From: Isochrysis galbana
Taxonomy: Eukaryota > Haptophyta > Isochrysidales > Isochrysidaceae
Length of the DNA stretch: 64,000 nt
Reading direction: 5' to 3'
Assembly: GCA_018136815.1 (NCBI GenBank)
Contig: CM030935.1
Coordinates: 1,174,204-1,238,203 of the forward strand
The first letter of the stretch is position 1; every line of letters begins with the position of its first letter. Of the stretch, positions 54,375 to 64,000 are shown one piece after another. Below the pieces are notes generated by a model. It was not told the DNA's origin. It made no database searches and worked only from the letters and a program-made list of their open reading frames with translations. A program made the translations under genes and the position numbers.

Positions 54375-54890
54375 TTTTTGACGGCTCTGCGTAGTCTTAG
54401 CATTGGGGCTTTAGCTTAGAGTTTTACCAGCTTCAATTTTGAGACGTGCTGGGTTACTACGCCTGCAGAGCCCGAAAATAGCAGAGTGCGTTGCGACGGA
54501 TGACGATGAGTGAGAGACAACGCTATACGCTATTGCGAATGGGTAGCAGTCGCATCACGCTACGAAAAAGGGAAAGACGCCAATTGGTAGCTACGAGGCT
54601 ACGATAGGCGTGAAATGCACACACCATAGACCATAGCATTAACTTACGATGTATCAATAATAATAAAGGCAACGTTATGACGCCTAGCTAGCCAACGCCA
54701 CGAGCTGATTTAGACAACAACAACAAAACCGTCAACTTTTTACCTCGGACTCCAGCGCGCGCTATATGCTATATACGCCCGGCGAGCCGGGCGCTTTCGT
54801 TGCACTAGAGAAAACCTAACACGTGGGAAAGCGTTCAATCGTGCCACCACCTCAAAAACCTCTGCCGTTCAACACTAATCTTATGATTGG
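54375..54890. other. Intergenic after DDX41; no gene seen
   Basis: Lower GC. Contains AATAATAATAAAGGC (54655), which could serve as a polyadenylation region. No repeat family recognised. Confidence 0.4.
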
Positions 54891-54960
54891 TCGCCATCAA
54901 CTAACTTTATACTCAGTTGCCATGGAGCGCGCCGGCGCGCCCCCTCTCTCCTTTGGGCCC
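54891..54960 (+). mobile_element. LINE-type 5' end with hairpin-ATG leader
   Basis: CAACTAACTTTATACTCAGTTGCC leads to ATGGAGCGCGCCGGC and a frame MERAGAPPLSFGPPAEP, like the copies at 26.99 and 57.94 kb (MERAAAPLLSFG). Confidence 0.6.
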
Positions 54961-55496
54961 CCCGCCGAGCCACAAACAATGTGACTCCCCGCAAGGCCCA
55001 CAGACCAAATTCAGAAGGAGGAGCCCCCCCCCCCCCCCCCTCCCCCCCGGGGTGGAGTCTCGGGGTGCCGGGGACTTGGCCGCTGGCGGCCGCTGCCCCT
55101 CCCCATGTCCCCCGGCAGCGTCCACGCTGTCGGGGGTGATTGAGCGCTTCTCGCATGAGGGAGGCGCCCGCGAGGGCCGGCGGCGAGGGCGGAGGCGGCG
55201 GCGAGGGCGGCCGCGAGGGCCGGCGGCGTGTTGTATTCCTGCCCATCTGAAGGCTGTAGGCATGAATATTCGTGTAAGGTACGCGCTCACAATTACAATT
55301 GAACAGTTCCCCGTGTTGCCACTGACGCACAAGACACACAGATTCGGATTCCCCATGGTCTCAAGTCCAGGTTTGCAGGTTTTGGTCTCGAAATTTGCGA
55401 TTCGAATTTTGTTTTTTGCTGTTACTATAATTGTTGGCTCGTTTAAGGTAATAAACCGGCATGACTTCGACTTCTCGTTCTGCAGTCGCTCTGCGA

Positions 55497-55532
<36 letters not shown>

Positions 55533-55577
55533 CCGCCTCTCCTCGGCCGACGGCAAGAAGATTCGTCCAAAACATTC

Positions 55578-56632
55578 TCCGGTCCCAAGATATCTCGTGG
55601 GGGGTCTCTCCGCGCTCCGCGAGGGAAAGGACGCGATCTCGCTCCGAGATCGGCCTCGCGCCCTCCCACGCTGCCCCGCCGTGCCCTCGGTCCCTCGCCC
55701 CCCCCGCGGCAGGTTCTTTCCCTCGGCGTGCCGTCCGTCGCCTCCGGCCGTTATATTAAGTCCCCCCCCCCCCGCGCGAGGTTCTCTTCTCCCCCGCGCG
55801 CGGTTCGTTTCCTCCGGCCGTCGTTGTTCCCCCCCTCGCTTCGATTCCTCTCGCGGTTCCTTCGATGATTGCCTCCATCTCGTCCGTTCTTCTTCGCGAT
55901 CCTCGCGGAGGGGGCACCGACGTTTAATGTTAGTTTCGTCGCGGTTTCGATGAAAGAAAGGAAGAACGAATGGCACGCGCCTCGCGTCTCGCGTCTTGTT
56001 TCGTCGCCCCTTGCTCGTCGCTTGTCTAGAAGGTCTCTCCGCACATCGCCTTCTCCCCCCGCGCGAGTTTGGATCTCTCCTCGACCCTCCGCGTTGGCTT
56101 CAGCGGACGAGTTCCACTTTAACGATAGTTCGAACCCTTCGGTGGCGTAGTTATGCGCTCTCTTTCCGTATATCTTCGCGCATGACGAGCGATCGCGACT
56201 TCAGCCTTCGCCGCGCGGGGAGGGGTTTGTTTATCGTATGATTCCGGAGTGTTTACGTTAGTTTTCTGAGCCCAAGGACTTTGGTTTTTGGTTTCTTGTG
56301 AGTGATGTTTGTAGCAACTTCGTCGAGTCCCACCGTGTTCCCAAGCGAGTCCCCCCGAGTTCCCGAGTCTATACCCCGAGTCAACGAGTCAATACAAGTC
56401 AAGCACGCGCCTGAGCCACCCCCAGTCGCCTGCCACCACCTCCCACAAGCCTCCTTCCGCACTTCCGCGCCCACCGTGCTCCGTGCGTGCGTCGTGCGTC
56501 GTGCGTCGATCACCATGCCCGTAGTCACCCCCGAGGAAAGCTCCATGAGCTCCCCACAAGAACCGCGTTCCGCGCTAGCTGCCGGCGCGCCCTCGCAGGC
56601 AATCTCCAAGAGTGAGATCAGCCTTGCTCTGA
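55578..56632 (-). repeat. About 1-kb repeat, inverted partner of 31747-32797
   Basis: The reverse complement reads from CTGATCTCACTCTTGGAGAT to CCACGAGATATCTTGG. Same order of blocks as 31.7-32.8 kb with small indels. It is preceded by a (TC)n run at 55497-55527. Confidence 0.85.
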
Positions 56633-56974
56633 CACGGCGAGGGCGGAGGCGGCGAACGGCGAAGGAGGCGGCGGCCTCCTCTCTCACACTCATCTCGGCT
56701 CGCTCGCTCGCTCCGTCGCACGCGCGAGCGCACGACAGACTGCCGACCTTTCAGTCGGCAGCCCTGAACGGCGCGCGCCGCGAACGGCGCAAGGGTGCCT
56801 GTGTGAGGAGTGGTTGGGCGACACGCGGGCAGGGCAGGCAGCAGGCTCACCTCCTGGCATGCTGGCGGTCCTCGGCCCCCTCCTCCCGGTCGTCATCGCC
56901 TTGTCGCTCACGCTTGGGCTCGTGCCCCGCGATCTCTTGTAACTGCTAATTTTTTTTTTGCTCCGCGCGCCTCG
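56633..56974. other. No gene recognised
   Basis: GC-rich, Arg/Ala-rich frames on both strands without domain features. Confidence 0.35.
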
Positions 56975-57415
56975 CGCGCCCCCAAATATCCGGCATATAT
57001 CCGGGAGCTATCTATTTTCGGTTAGAAAGTTCTGTCCTTAAACTAAGGACGGTGTCCTTGAAAATCCATGAAATCTAAGGACTCTGGCCTTCAATGCCTT
57101 TGATGTGGCTTAGAGTGAGCTTTTGGGACATCCCACCCCCTGAAGCAAATCATCTTTACCTCCAATTCAACCTAAGCTCTCCCCATGACCAACTCTGCAG
57201 AGCTTGTCTTCGTTCACTTTTGCTGCCACATTCAGCATGCGGTGCTGCACTCGGACGATCCGCTCACGGGGGAGGAGTTTTCTTTTAGCCCTTTTGAGCC
57301 GTATGTTGACAAATTGGGGTGTTGGATGGCAAAATCACGCTTCGTCGTCACTTAATTTTGGCAGATCTGCCCAAATATCCAAAAAGATATCCGGGATATC
57401 CTGGCCTGGGCCTAA
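56975..57415. mobile_element. AAATATCC-type element, probable MITE
   Basis: CCCCCAAATATCCGGCATAT near 56988 and GCCCAAATATCC/GGGATATCCTGGCCTGGGCC near 57368-57411 form the two ends. The terminal GGCCTGGGCCTA resembles the hAT end TAGGCCCAGG at 30740. Boundaries not fixed. Confidence 0.45.
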
Positions 57416-57524
57416 CCAAGGCACACAAGAGACTCCCTCAGGGGGACAGCCAGGAGAGGCAACAGACCTACAAACAAAGCGCACTTCCACAAACCCTCGC
57501 CTCACCTAGGAGTACTGACGCCCT

Positions 57525-57962
57525 AACAACTAAGTTTGTACTTGGTTGACCCATGGGGGGGCACGAGCCCCCCCCCCCCCCCTCTCCACTCCTCCCCTGC
57601 CATGGGGGAGGAACCACCCATCCTGCAGCGCGGTCCTCGCCAGGGCGAGAGGGGCCTCTGCCATAAGGCATGCCCAATGGAGGAGTGGCCGTGCAAGCCT
57701 AGCACTGATAGGTTGAGGTCTGTAGCCTGCAGCCCCCCATTATGGGGGCCAGCCTGGCGGTCTCGTGTGGTGCGTGGCCGGGGCCACGGGCCGTGTGGCG
57801 CGACCGGAGTCGCACGCACCTGCTCGGCCTCAGTGGGCGGACGCGGTCGCTTCGACAGTGACTGCTCCATGGAGGCTGGGGGGCCGCCCTCGGCGGGGAG
57901 CCCGAAGGAAAGGAGGGGAGCGGCGGCGCGCTCCATGGCAACTGACTATAAAGTTAGTTGAG
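57525..57962. mobile_element. Element with a hairpin leader at both ends
   Basis: The left end, plus strand: CAACTAAG and CTTGGTTG around TTTGTA, then ACCCATGGGGGGG. The right end, minus strand: CAACTAAC and GTCAGTTG around TTTATA, then CCATGGAGCGCGCC with the frame MERAAAPLLSFGLPAEGG. The two leaders face each other, so this is either a 438-bp element with imperfect inverted ends or two 5' ends head to head. Confidence 0.55.
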
Positions 57963-58200
57963 CCAACCACAACCACAAATTAGGAGCATGGGGCTGTCAA
58001 TAGGACACAAGACGGCGCGCCGTTATGCCAAACACCTCAGGTCACGTGCTGCGTTGTCTACACGCTATTGTAGTTTACGTGGAGGTCTCTACTCATAATT
58101 CTTGCATGGCCTTGCATAACGCCCACCGTCTACTACACTGTGAGCAAAGTCAAGCTGACTATATACACGTTAGGGCAAATAACATTGGGACGCATCTTCT

Positions 58201-61200
58201 TCAAAGTTTGCGCTGCACCATTGCTTCTCGAGGCTTGATGACTTGGCGCGGCACAACATCGAGCGAGAACTCCCCGTGCGAAGCTTCGGTGACCAAGTTG
58301 AAGAGCGTGCCCTCGAGCACGTAAGCAGCGAGCTCCTGCAACTCAGCCGAGGCCTTGATCTCAGCTACCCGTTCTTCCTCCGCCTTGGCTAGTGGGAGTT
58401 CTCTCGTCTCTTCTTGTGCACGCGCAGCTCCGGCTGCTAGCGACGCCTCTAGCTCGGGATTTAGACCTACATGCCCGTCAGCCGGACCCCCCACTTTCGA
58501 CGCACTCGCATTTTGTGAGCTTTGCACAATGACCACGGGACTGGGCGCAACGCCTCGCTCCGCATGAGCAATCTGGGCAAACCACGGGATGGGTTTCAAG
58601 GGGGCAAGCTCAAATGCGTGCTTCACGTCGTCGCAGCGCATTAGCTCTTGTAGCATTTGCTGGACAATCGACTGTGAGACGCTGCGCTGCTCCGCGTTGA
58701 TCGACGGGAGATCAGAAACTCCTTTCTCCTTCGACACCCCATTGAGCGAACGCATCGTGCCGAATTCGGCAAGCTCTTCTGGCGTGGGTGGCAACACGCG
58801 GGGTACATAGAAGCCTCGCAAATCAATGCCGGCTTCTTTGAGGCTCTCTGCGGGCAAGAAATTGGCGCTGAGATCGAGCAGCAACGCTTGTTGTGGTGGT
58901 GTCATGTCCACTGAGTAGGAGCTAGACCGGCCGCCAACGCTTTGCTGTGCAATGCGCTGCTGCCGCTCTTCCATAGCTTGCAGAGCGAGGATTCCGCGAG
59001 GCTTCGGTGTAGTCACAGTGACGGATTTTCGACCACTACGCTGAGCCTCAGCCTTGGCTGCCGCCTCGGCCGCGGCGGTGGCATGGGCCGCAGCCTGCTC
59101 CTCCGTCCACTGGGGCATCAGGTTGCACGCGAGAGTGAGTCGAACATTCTCTGCTGGCCCGGCGCCAATCATCGTCACCTTGCAGCACGCGTGCTTACCC
59201 GCGGCAACGGTGCCGTGAGAGGGGTATACGGTAACACGCACACCGTAGAGTGGGTGGGACGTGTCCCACTCAAAGTCGCAATCAGATTCTGAGGGGTTCG
59301 ACAGGATGACGAGCTGGCGCACCGAGGTCCCAATTGGCGCTCGGCCAAAGACACAGCGGTCGAGAGACAGGCGCATGGCTTGCTGGTGTTCAGGCATCTT
59401 TATCTGCTGAAATGGCGGCGCGAGAGCAAGATTGGTCGTTTCGAAAGCGGCGGGGAGCTCTCCATCCGTGGGTTGATGGCCGAGTGCCTTGAGTCGGAGC
59501 ACGCGCTGGATGCGCTCGGGCCGCTCGGCATCCCCCACGAGCAGCGGCACAGCCAGCGTGTACTCTCGCGCCTCGATCGGGTGGAAGGAGAAAGGAATGC
59601 GAGCGCGTCCGCCGGGTGGGATCACGCCGCTTGGCTCTAAGCACGAGATCACTTCGACAGCGAAGCTTTGCTGATTTAGCGCGGCAAGCTGGGTCGTGTC
59701 GAGTTCGTAGGCGAGCGGCACGTCCGAAAAATTCGGTAACTCGAGTGTATGCCGGTGTGGCTGTGCGAGGCCAAGCGGCGTCGGGCCGAGAAGCACTTCG
59801 CGGTGCGGGAGATGGAGATAAGGCTCCCGCGGCGCGAGAGTGCGCCCACATACATTGAGGACTAGACGCTTGCCCGACTCAATGGTGAGCACGAGGGGCA
59901 GCTCAAACTCGTCGGGGGCAACGTGGGACATGCGGATCGTAACTACGGTATCAGAGCCAGGGTATGTCTCGCCCTTGCGCGGATGCACGGTGATGATGCC
60001 GCGGTCAACGACCATAGCTTGCTTTAGCTCATCGCGAGAGAGCTCGCTTGCATCTGCCCAGTGGGGCACTTGGAGGTCAGCCTCGTTTGGATACTTGATG
60101 GACCACTTAGCGGGGAGCAAGCCCGTGTTGCGCATGAGGAGGCGCAGCTCCAAGTCAGCTTCACCAAGCCGGCCAGGAGGCAAGTTGAGGCGCACGGTGC
60201 GGAAGAGCGACGCCGCTGGAGCAAGCTGCACGTCGGGCGGGGCGCCCGTCTCCGAGACTAGCTGCTTCTCTGCATCGCTCAGCAGGGTGCGCAGCTCACG
60301 ATTTACGTCGGCTAGGGCGAGCTGCTCCCAGAGCAGCTCTTGTGGCGAACCCGCCAATCTCACATCCACCACTTGTAGGGTGGGATACTCGGCGCGCGCC
60401 CGCACCAAGGATAGCTGCACCGGTGGGCCGAGTGATGAACGCGTGCCACCATATCCGGCGGCAGCATCGCCCGGTGCAAGCGTGCACATGACGGCGTACT
60501 CGACATCGCCGCGTGTGTAGGTGTCGATCTCCACTTGGAGGTAGACTGAGTTGCGTGCAGGCACGAGACCCGACGGCTTTGAGCAACCGACGCGCTCGCC
60601 CTCTCCCGGCTCCTCCATGGCGCTATTGCTAGTGCGTTCGAACGTCACCTCATAGAAAAGGTCCACTGCCGACGAATTCACCAGGGCCAGCTGGCGGCGG
60701 CGAGACTGCCCGACGAGGACAGGACCAAAATCGAGGACTTCCGGCTCGGCGCGGATTTGACCAGATGAGCCGACGCCAGACACGGTCAACAGCTGCCGGA
60801 CAACCTCTCGGCCAGAGGCCCCGCCAGTGTCGTCGAGCGCCGAGATGAGGCACGGGACCTTGAACAAGTGCTGCGTCGGAGCATTAGGCGAGAATTTCCA
60901 GACGGCCTCAATAGACTCGCGACCTTGCAGTACGCCGGCCGCCGGCGAGACAGCAAGAACGGCCGCGGCATTCTTGTTCGAGAGGTCCCACTCGAATGCC
61001 ACTGGTAGGCGCGATGGGTTTGTGATTGTGATGGCGGCGCGAGACGACGCGCCAACGCAGGTGCTTGGTAAGAAAAGACGTCCGTTGTGCGCAATATGCA
61101 GCGACGCGCGCGATCCAGCGCCAAGGAGCTGCATGCGCAACGGGTCTTCCTCGTGGTGGTTGAGCACAATGGCGAGATTATGCTCGTACGGCGCTATGGC

Positions 61201-63381
61201 GCGAGGGTGGAAGCGCACAGCTAGTAGTTGCGCAGACCCCTTGGTGACCACACCCGCACAGGGAACAACGGAGAATGTGCCAGCCGGGTCGGGCGCGACG
61301 GAGAAATGCATTGGGGTATCGCCATCGTTGGAGAGTGAGACCGTCTGGTACGCCACATCCCCTGCGTGGCAGGCGGGGAAGTTAAGCGTCCGATGCGACA
61401 ACCGTGGTTTCGAAATGAAATGCTCTCGGAGTGGCGGGAAGGTGTGGCCATGCGCAGTCAACACCAAGGTCCACGGCGGGGTCATGTTGTTTTCATTGAC
61501 GAGGCGGAAACTGCGCATCGTCTTGAAGGAGGCGACACACTCGAGGCGCTGGCAATAATACTGTTGATCCGATTTCGGGCGGAATTGGATCTTGAAGCCG
61601 GCCGAGGATTTTGGCAGCACGTCGATGCTCGCCGGTGAGATTGCAAAGACCGGCTCCTGAGAGTCACGCGCACCACCATGGATGTAGCCGTTTGGCACGA
61701 CCCAGTTGACGCTCACCTTGCCATTTGTGCGGTTAAAGAGGCGCACTGTCCTCTGCTCGCCAACACGGAGACGAGAGCAAGCACCAAAGTCAACACACTC
61801 CTCCTCGAAGTACAGCGCCAATTCCGGCGACGAGGAGCCGCGAAATATGGCGCCCATCACCTCCTTCTCGAAGGCGATCCCGCTGTCCTCGCCCGTGAGC
61901 TCCGTCTCTTCAACTTCCTCGCCACGGGCCATGGCCTCACGCTGCTCCACCGCACGCGCCTCGATATCCTCTGGGTTCAGTAGATGGAGACCCTGCCTTT
62001 CCCGAGATAAGTAGCTGCGCACGTCCTTGAGGGCGAGCGTCATCGGCCGGCGTTTATCTGTGTATCCTGTTCCAATTACGTCCACAACGAGCGGTGCCTG
62101 GTTCGCAACAAGCACATATACGCGTCGATAGTAGTTGCCTGGCTCCATCGGGGAGAAGTGCATGTTCACGAAGACTGAAAGGCCGGCCGGCACCACGCCT
62201 GAGGTGGCCGACATCGAAAAGATGCCATTTGCATCGACATCGTGCAACTGGAAAGCCACGGGCGCCACTGAGCGATTAAAAATCTCCAACACGCGGCCCA
62301 CCGATCGGCGAGGGGTCTCAATTGGGACGTCACCGAAATTGATGGATGTCTTCGAAAGCTCGACGAGCGGCCCGATTGCCTCGCCGATGGCCTCGACCGT
62401 CACCGTGCTACCACTCGGTGTGAGGATGTCGTAGTGATCTCGAGTGTAAGTTCCAGTCACCGTCGGCTGGTAGATCACCGACACATCAAGCTCTCCATCA
62501 GGAGGCACCACACCCGACGTTGGCGAGATGGTGAAGACGGGCGCAACATCGTTCTCGCGACGAACAATGTTGAAGCGGGCGTGGACGAGCGACTTGTTGG
62601 CCAACTTGAATTGGCTACGATGAACGCTACCCGTAAGCACGGCACCGCAATCGATTGTCTCCTTCGAGCACGACAGGAATGGATATTTGCCAATCCCACC
62701 GATGCGCATGACGTGAGGGCGGTGCTCAGGGATGTTGCACACGCACTGTGCGACGCTGACCGATGCGTCCTTGGGAGTGAACCGTGCTGTGATGTTGATC
62801 GACGCGCCAGGCGCCATCGATCCCGATGATGGCATCAGAACGAATGGTTCGTCGCACGCCCAAGAGAAGGTCACCGGCATCTCACCAGGGTTTGAGATCG
62901 CGAAAGACTTGACAGCGGTCTCCTGGACTGGACAAAAGCCAAAGTCTAGATTCTCTGGAACGTACGTCGACACCGAAGGCACCCAAGCGCGCACTGGAAC
63001 GATGAAGGAGCCTTTTTCGTTCCAGAATTGAACGCAGTCGTCGTATTCCTCAAGCTTGATGGGGCGGAATGCGACGGGAAGCGTATGCGAGAGGCCAGGC
63101 ATGAGCTGAATGGTCTCTGGAAAGGCCATCGAGAAGTACTTGGACTTGGGGAGCTTGTAACGAAGCTTCATTACTTTGGTTGTGACGTTTTTGATGACCA
63201 GCTGCTTCACGTACTCTCCCCCTGGCTCCCAACCCGCCGTCCACTCGAGTCCCTCGCTGCAGTCGACGCCGAAGCGGCGGACGCGCTGAGCTCGCGTGAG
63301 AGGCAAGGGCGGGCCGATCGAGGTAAAGGCGGCGCTGGCGGTGCCCGTGAGCGCAGGGTCGGTGAGTAAGGCAGTCACCAT
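58201..63381 (-). CDS. CFAP65: CFAP65-like (CCDC108) ciliary ASH/MSP-domain protein
   Basis: Intronless frame of 1726 aa from the ATG at 63381 (MVTALLTDPALTGTASAA); in-frame codons upstream to 63576 encode only G/E/R low-complexity and are taken as 5' untranslated. The N-terminus has the CFAP65 signature: FGVDCSEGLEWTAGWEPGGE, VMKLRYKLPKSKYFSMAFP, TLPVAFRPIKLEEYDDCVQF. More than ten ASH/MSP-like immunoglobulin-fold units follow, each ending in a pattern like GVVPPDGELDVSVIYQP or GVVTKGSAQLLAVRFHP. The C-terminal 350 residues are Ala/Glu-rich and helical. CFAP65 sits in the central-pair apparatus of motile cilia and sperm tails. This implies a flagellated life stage. HYDIN is the main alternative but is far longer and lacks this N-terminus. 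Confidence 0.85.
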   Translation of the reverse strand: MVTALLTDPALTGTASAAFTSIGPPLPLTRAQRVRRFGVDCSEGLEWTAGWEPGGEYVKQLVIKNVTTKVMKLRYKLPKSKYFSMAFPETIQLMPGLSHTLPVAFRPIKLEEYDDCVQFWNEKGSFIVPVRAWVPSVSTYVPENLDFGFCPVQETAVKSFAISNPGEMPVTFSWACDEPFVLMPSSGSMAPGASINITARFTPKDASVSVAQCVCNIPEHRPHVMRIGGIGKYPFLSCSKETIDCGAVLTGSVHRSQFKLANKSLVHARFNIVRRENDVAPVFTISPTSGVVPPDGELDVSVIYQPTVTGTYTRDHYDILTPSGSTVTVEAIGEAIGPLVELSKTSINFGDVPIETPRRSVGRVLEIFNRSVAPVAFQLHDVDANGIFSMSATSGVVPAGLSVFVNMHFSPMEPGNYYRRVYVLVANQAPLVVDVIGTGYTDKRRPMTLALKDVRSYLSRERQGLHLLNPEDIEARAVEQREAMARGEEVEETELTGEDSGIAFEKEVMGAIFRGSSSPELALYFEEECVDFGACSRLRVGEQRTVRLFNRTNGKVSVNWVVPNGYIHGGARDSQEPVFAISPASIDVLPKSSAGFKIQFRPKSDQQYYCQRLECVASFKTMRSFRLVNENNMTPPWTLVLTAHGHTFPPLREHFISKPRLSHRTLNFPACHAGDVAYQTVSLSNDGDTPMHFSVAPDPAGTFSVVPCAGVVTKGSAQLLAVRFHPRAIAPYEHNLAIVLNHHEEDPLRMQLLGAGSRASLHIAHNGRLFLPSTCVGASSRAAITITNPSRLPVAFEWDLSNKNAAAVLAVSPAAGVLQGRESIEAVWKFSPNAPTQHLFKVPCLISALDDTGGASGREVVRQLLTVSGVGSSGQIRAEPEVLDFGPVLVGQSRRRQLALVNSSAVDLFYEVTFERTSNSAMEEPGEGERVGCSKPSGLVPARNSVYLQVEIDTYTRGDVEYAVMCTLAPGDAAAGYGGTRSSLGPPVQLSLVRARAEYPTLQVVDVRLAGSPQELLWEQLALADVNRELRTLLSDAEKQLVSETGAPPDVQLAPAASLFRTVRLNLPPGRLGEADLELRLLMRNTGLLPAKWSIKYPNEADLQVPHWADASELSRDELKQAMVVDRGIITVHPRKGETYPGSDTVVTIRMSHVAPDEFELPLVLTIESGKRLVLNVCGRTLAPREPYLHLPHREVLLGPTPLGLAQPHRHTLELPNFSDVPLAYELDTTQLAALNQQSFAVEVISCLEPSGVIPPGGRARIPFSFHPIEAREYTLAVPLLVGDAERPERIQRVLRLKALGHQPTDGELPAAFETTNLALAPPFQQIKMPEHQQAMRLSLDRCVFGRAPIGTSVRQLVILSNPSESDCDFEWDTSHPLYGVRVTVYPSHGTVAAGKHACCKVTMIGAGPAENVRLTLACNLMPQWTEEQAAAHATAAAEAAAKAEAQRSGRKSVTVTTPKPRGILALQAMEERQQRIAQQSVGGRSSSYSVDMTPPQQALLLDLSANFLPAESLKEAGIDLRGFYVPRVLPPTPEELAEFGTMRSLNGVSKEKGVSDLPSINAEQRSVSQSIVQQMLQELMRCDDVKHAFELAPLKPIPWFAQIAHAERGVAPSPVVIVQSSQNASASKVGGPADGHVGLNPELEASLAAGAARAQEETRELPLAKAEEERVAEIKASAELQELAAYVLEGTLFNLVTEASHGEFSLDVVPRQVIKPREAMVQRKL

Positions 63382-63782
63382 CCCCTGCAGCTTCAGTACA
63401 GCCCTCGCTCCCTCCTCTCTGCTCGCTCTCCCAGCCCGAGCCCCCTCCCCCTCCCTCCTTCTCTCTGCCTCTCGCTCTCTCTCTGCTTGCCTGCCTCCTT
63501 CCCTTCCTCCCTCTCTCTCTCCCTCCCTTCCTCCCCCCCCCCCTTCTCTCTCTCCGCTCCCCGCTCTCGCCGCCAACGCTGCTCAACAACACGGAGGAGA
63601 GTTGGAAACGACCCACGACAAAAAAAAAAGTGGTGGGGGGGGGGGAGCTGGCCCGCTGTGCTATGCTCGACAAGCAGCGGCGGACAAATCAATGTCGAGG
63701 TCGTTTTCATACGGTATGTGGGGGTAGTAAGGTGCTTCATTCGGTTCGAGCACCGTTGACCGGGCTACAATACCCTCCTCCT
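63382..63782. promoter_or_regulatory. CFAP65 5' region, poly-pyrimidine on plus strand
   Basis: 63400-63560 is almost pure C/T on the plus strand (purine on the coding strand) with a C run at 63531-63543, and a G run at 63635-63645. Promoter role inferred from position only. Confidence 0.35.
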
Positions 63783-63875
63783 CCGAGTGTACTCCCTACT
63801 CTAGTAGAGTAGAGTACTCTACTCTAGAGCTAGAGTAGAGTAGAGCTCTAAAGTAGAGTAGAGAGTAGAGAGTGA
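63783..63875. repeat. AGAGT/CTCTA low-complexity palindromic tract
   Basis: Repeats of GTAGAGTAGAGT and its complement (CTCTACTCTAGAGCTAGAGT) give several overlapping inverted repeats. Confidence 0.8.
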
Positions 63876-64000
63876 AGGTCGAGATGGTTGGGATCGAGGT
63901 GACCTCTCGGCGCGGGGAAAGTACCATCGTAAGAATCGTACATTTATAAAGCTTCTCATCGGCTAGAATCCGTAGCCACGCGCGCCAACCGCGCGCACAA

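Noticed and set aside
55443..56150. Overlapping Arg/Ser/Pro-rich proteins on both strands
   Set aside because: They lie in the 1-kb inverted repeat, and the equivalent frames in the other copy are broken by indels.
58201..63576. Start of CFAP65 at 63576
   Set aside because: There is no ATG in frame between 63576 and 63381, and the translation there is G/E/R low complexity from a pyrimidine tract.

Overview
This is a nuclear scaffold segment from a GC-rich eukaryote. Genes are split by introns, homopolymer and dinucleotide runs are long, one assembly gap of 100 N lies at 50749-50848, and about half of the window is transposable-element debris. Two genes narrow the host. A PAP/fibrillin with an N-terminal presequence implies a plastid, and a CFAP65-like ASH-domain protein implies a motile cilium. 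A GC-AG intron and very G-rich gene starts also fit a flagellated unicellular alga, perhaps a haptophyte, pelagophyte or dinoflagellate. The sequence alone does not decide between these, and no dinoflagellate spliced leader was recognised.

Host genes, left to right: a lipoyl-domain protein running off the left edge (minus, 1-522); a four-fold Tudor-like repeat protein (minus, 1818-3722); a six-exon Kelch-BTB protein (plus, 6724-9335); a small MGQYF-type protein with a tandemly duplicated 3' end (minus, 11351-11914); PAP/fibrillin (minus, 15753-16733); a leucine-rich-repeat protein (minus, 22605-24731); a class-3 aldehyde dehydrogenase with a C-terminal anchor (minus, 27510-29620); a DUF155/RMND1-like protein (plus, 34721-36939); an arylsulfatase-K-like sulfatase (minus, 38423-40921); an unidentified membrane protein cut by the gap (plus, 48634-50748); the DDX41 helicase (plus, 52105-54374); and CFAP65 (minus, 58201-63381). 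The genes share no obvious pathway. They look like ordinary housekeeping, plastid and flagellar loci separated by repeat islands. For all multi-exon genes I worked out splice sites by hand from frame, GT/GC-AG and family conservation.

Mobile DNA: one LINE (45119-48310) has an 18-bp target-site duplication and a long open frame, but most of its endonuclease and reverse transcriptase is deleted. Many 3' fragments of related LINEs lie at 5.6-6.5, 21.7-22.4, 25.2, 33.2-33.5, 37.1-37.6 and 41.4-42.1 kb. Ty3/gypsy remnants are present at 4.8 kb (integrase), 19.4-20.8 kb (RT) and 33.5 kb (RT/RNase H). A complete hAT-type non-autonomous element lies at 30740-31576 with an 8-bp duplication. A TIR element lies at 866-1688, with half copies near 15.1 and 30.0 kb. 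A 1-kb repeat exists as an inverted pair 24 kb apart, and a 21-unit minisatellite spans 42459-43850.

The least expected patterns are: (1) a hairpin immediately followed by CATGG, seen at nine sites with compensatory stem changes, at the 5' ends of LINE-like elements; (2) one repeat family lying 126-240 bp upstream of the ATG of three unrelated minus-strand genes, always in the same orientation; (3) introns whose two ends carry the same short sequence, 14 bp exact in DDX41, as expected for introner-type intron gain; (4) LINE 3' ends made of oligo(T) on the coding strand.
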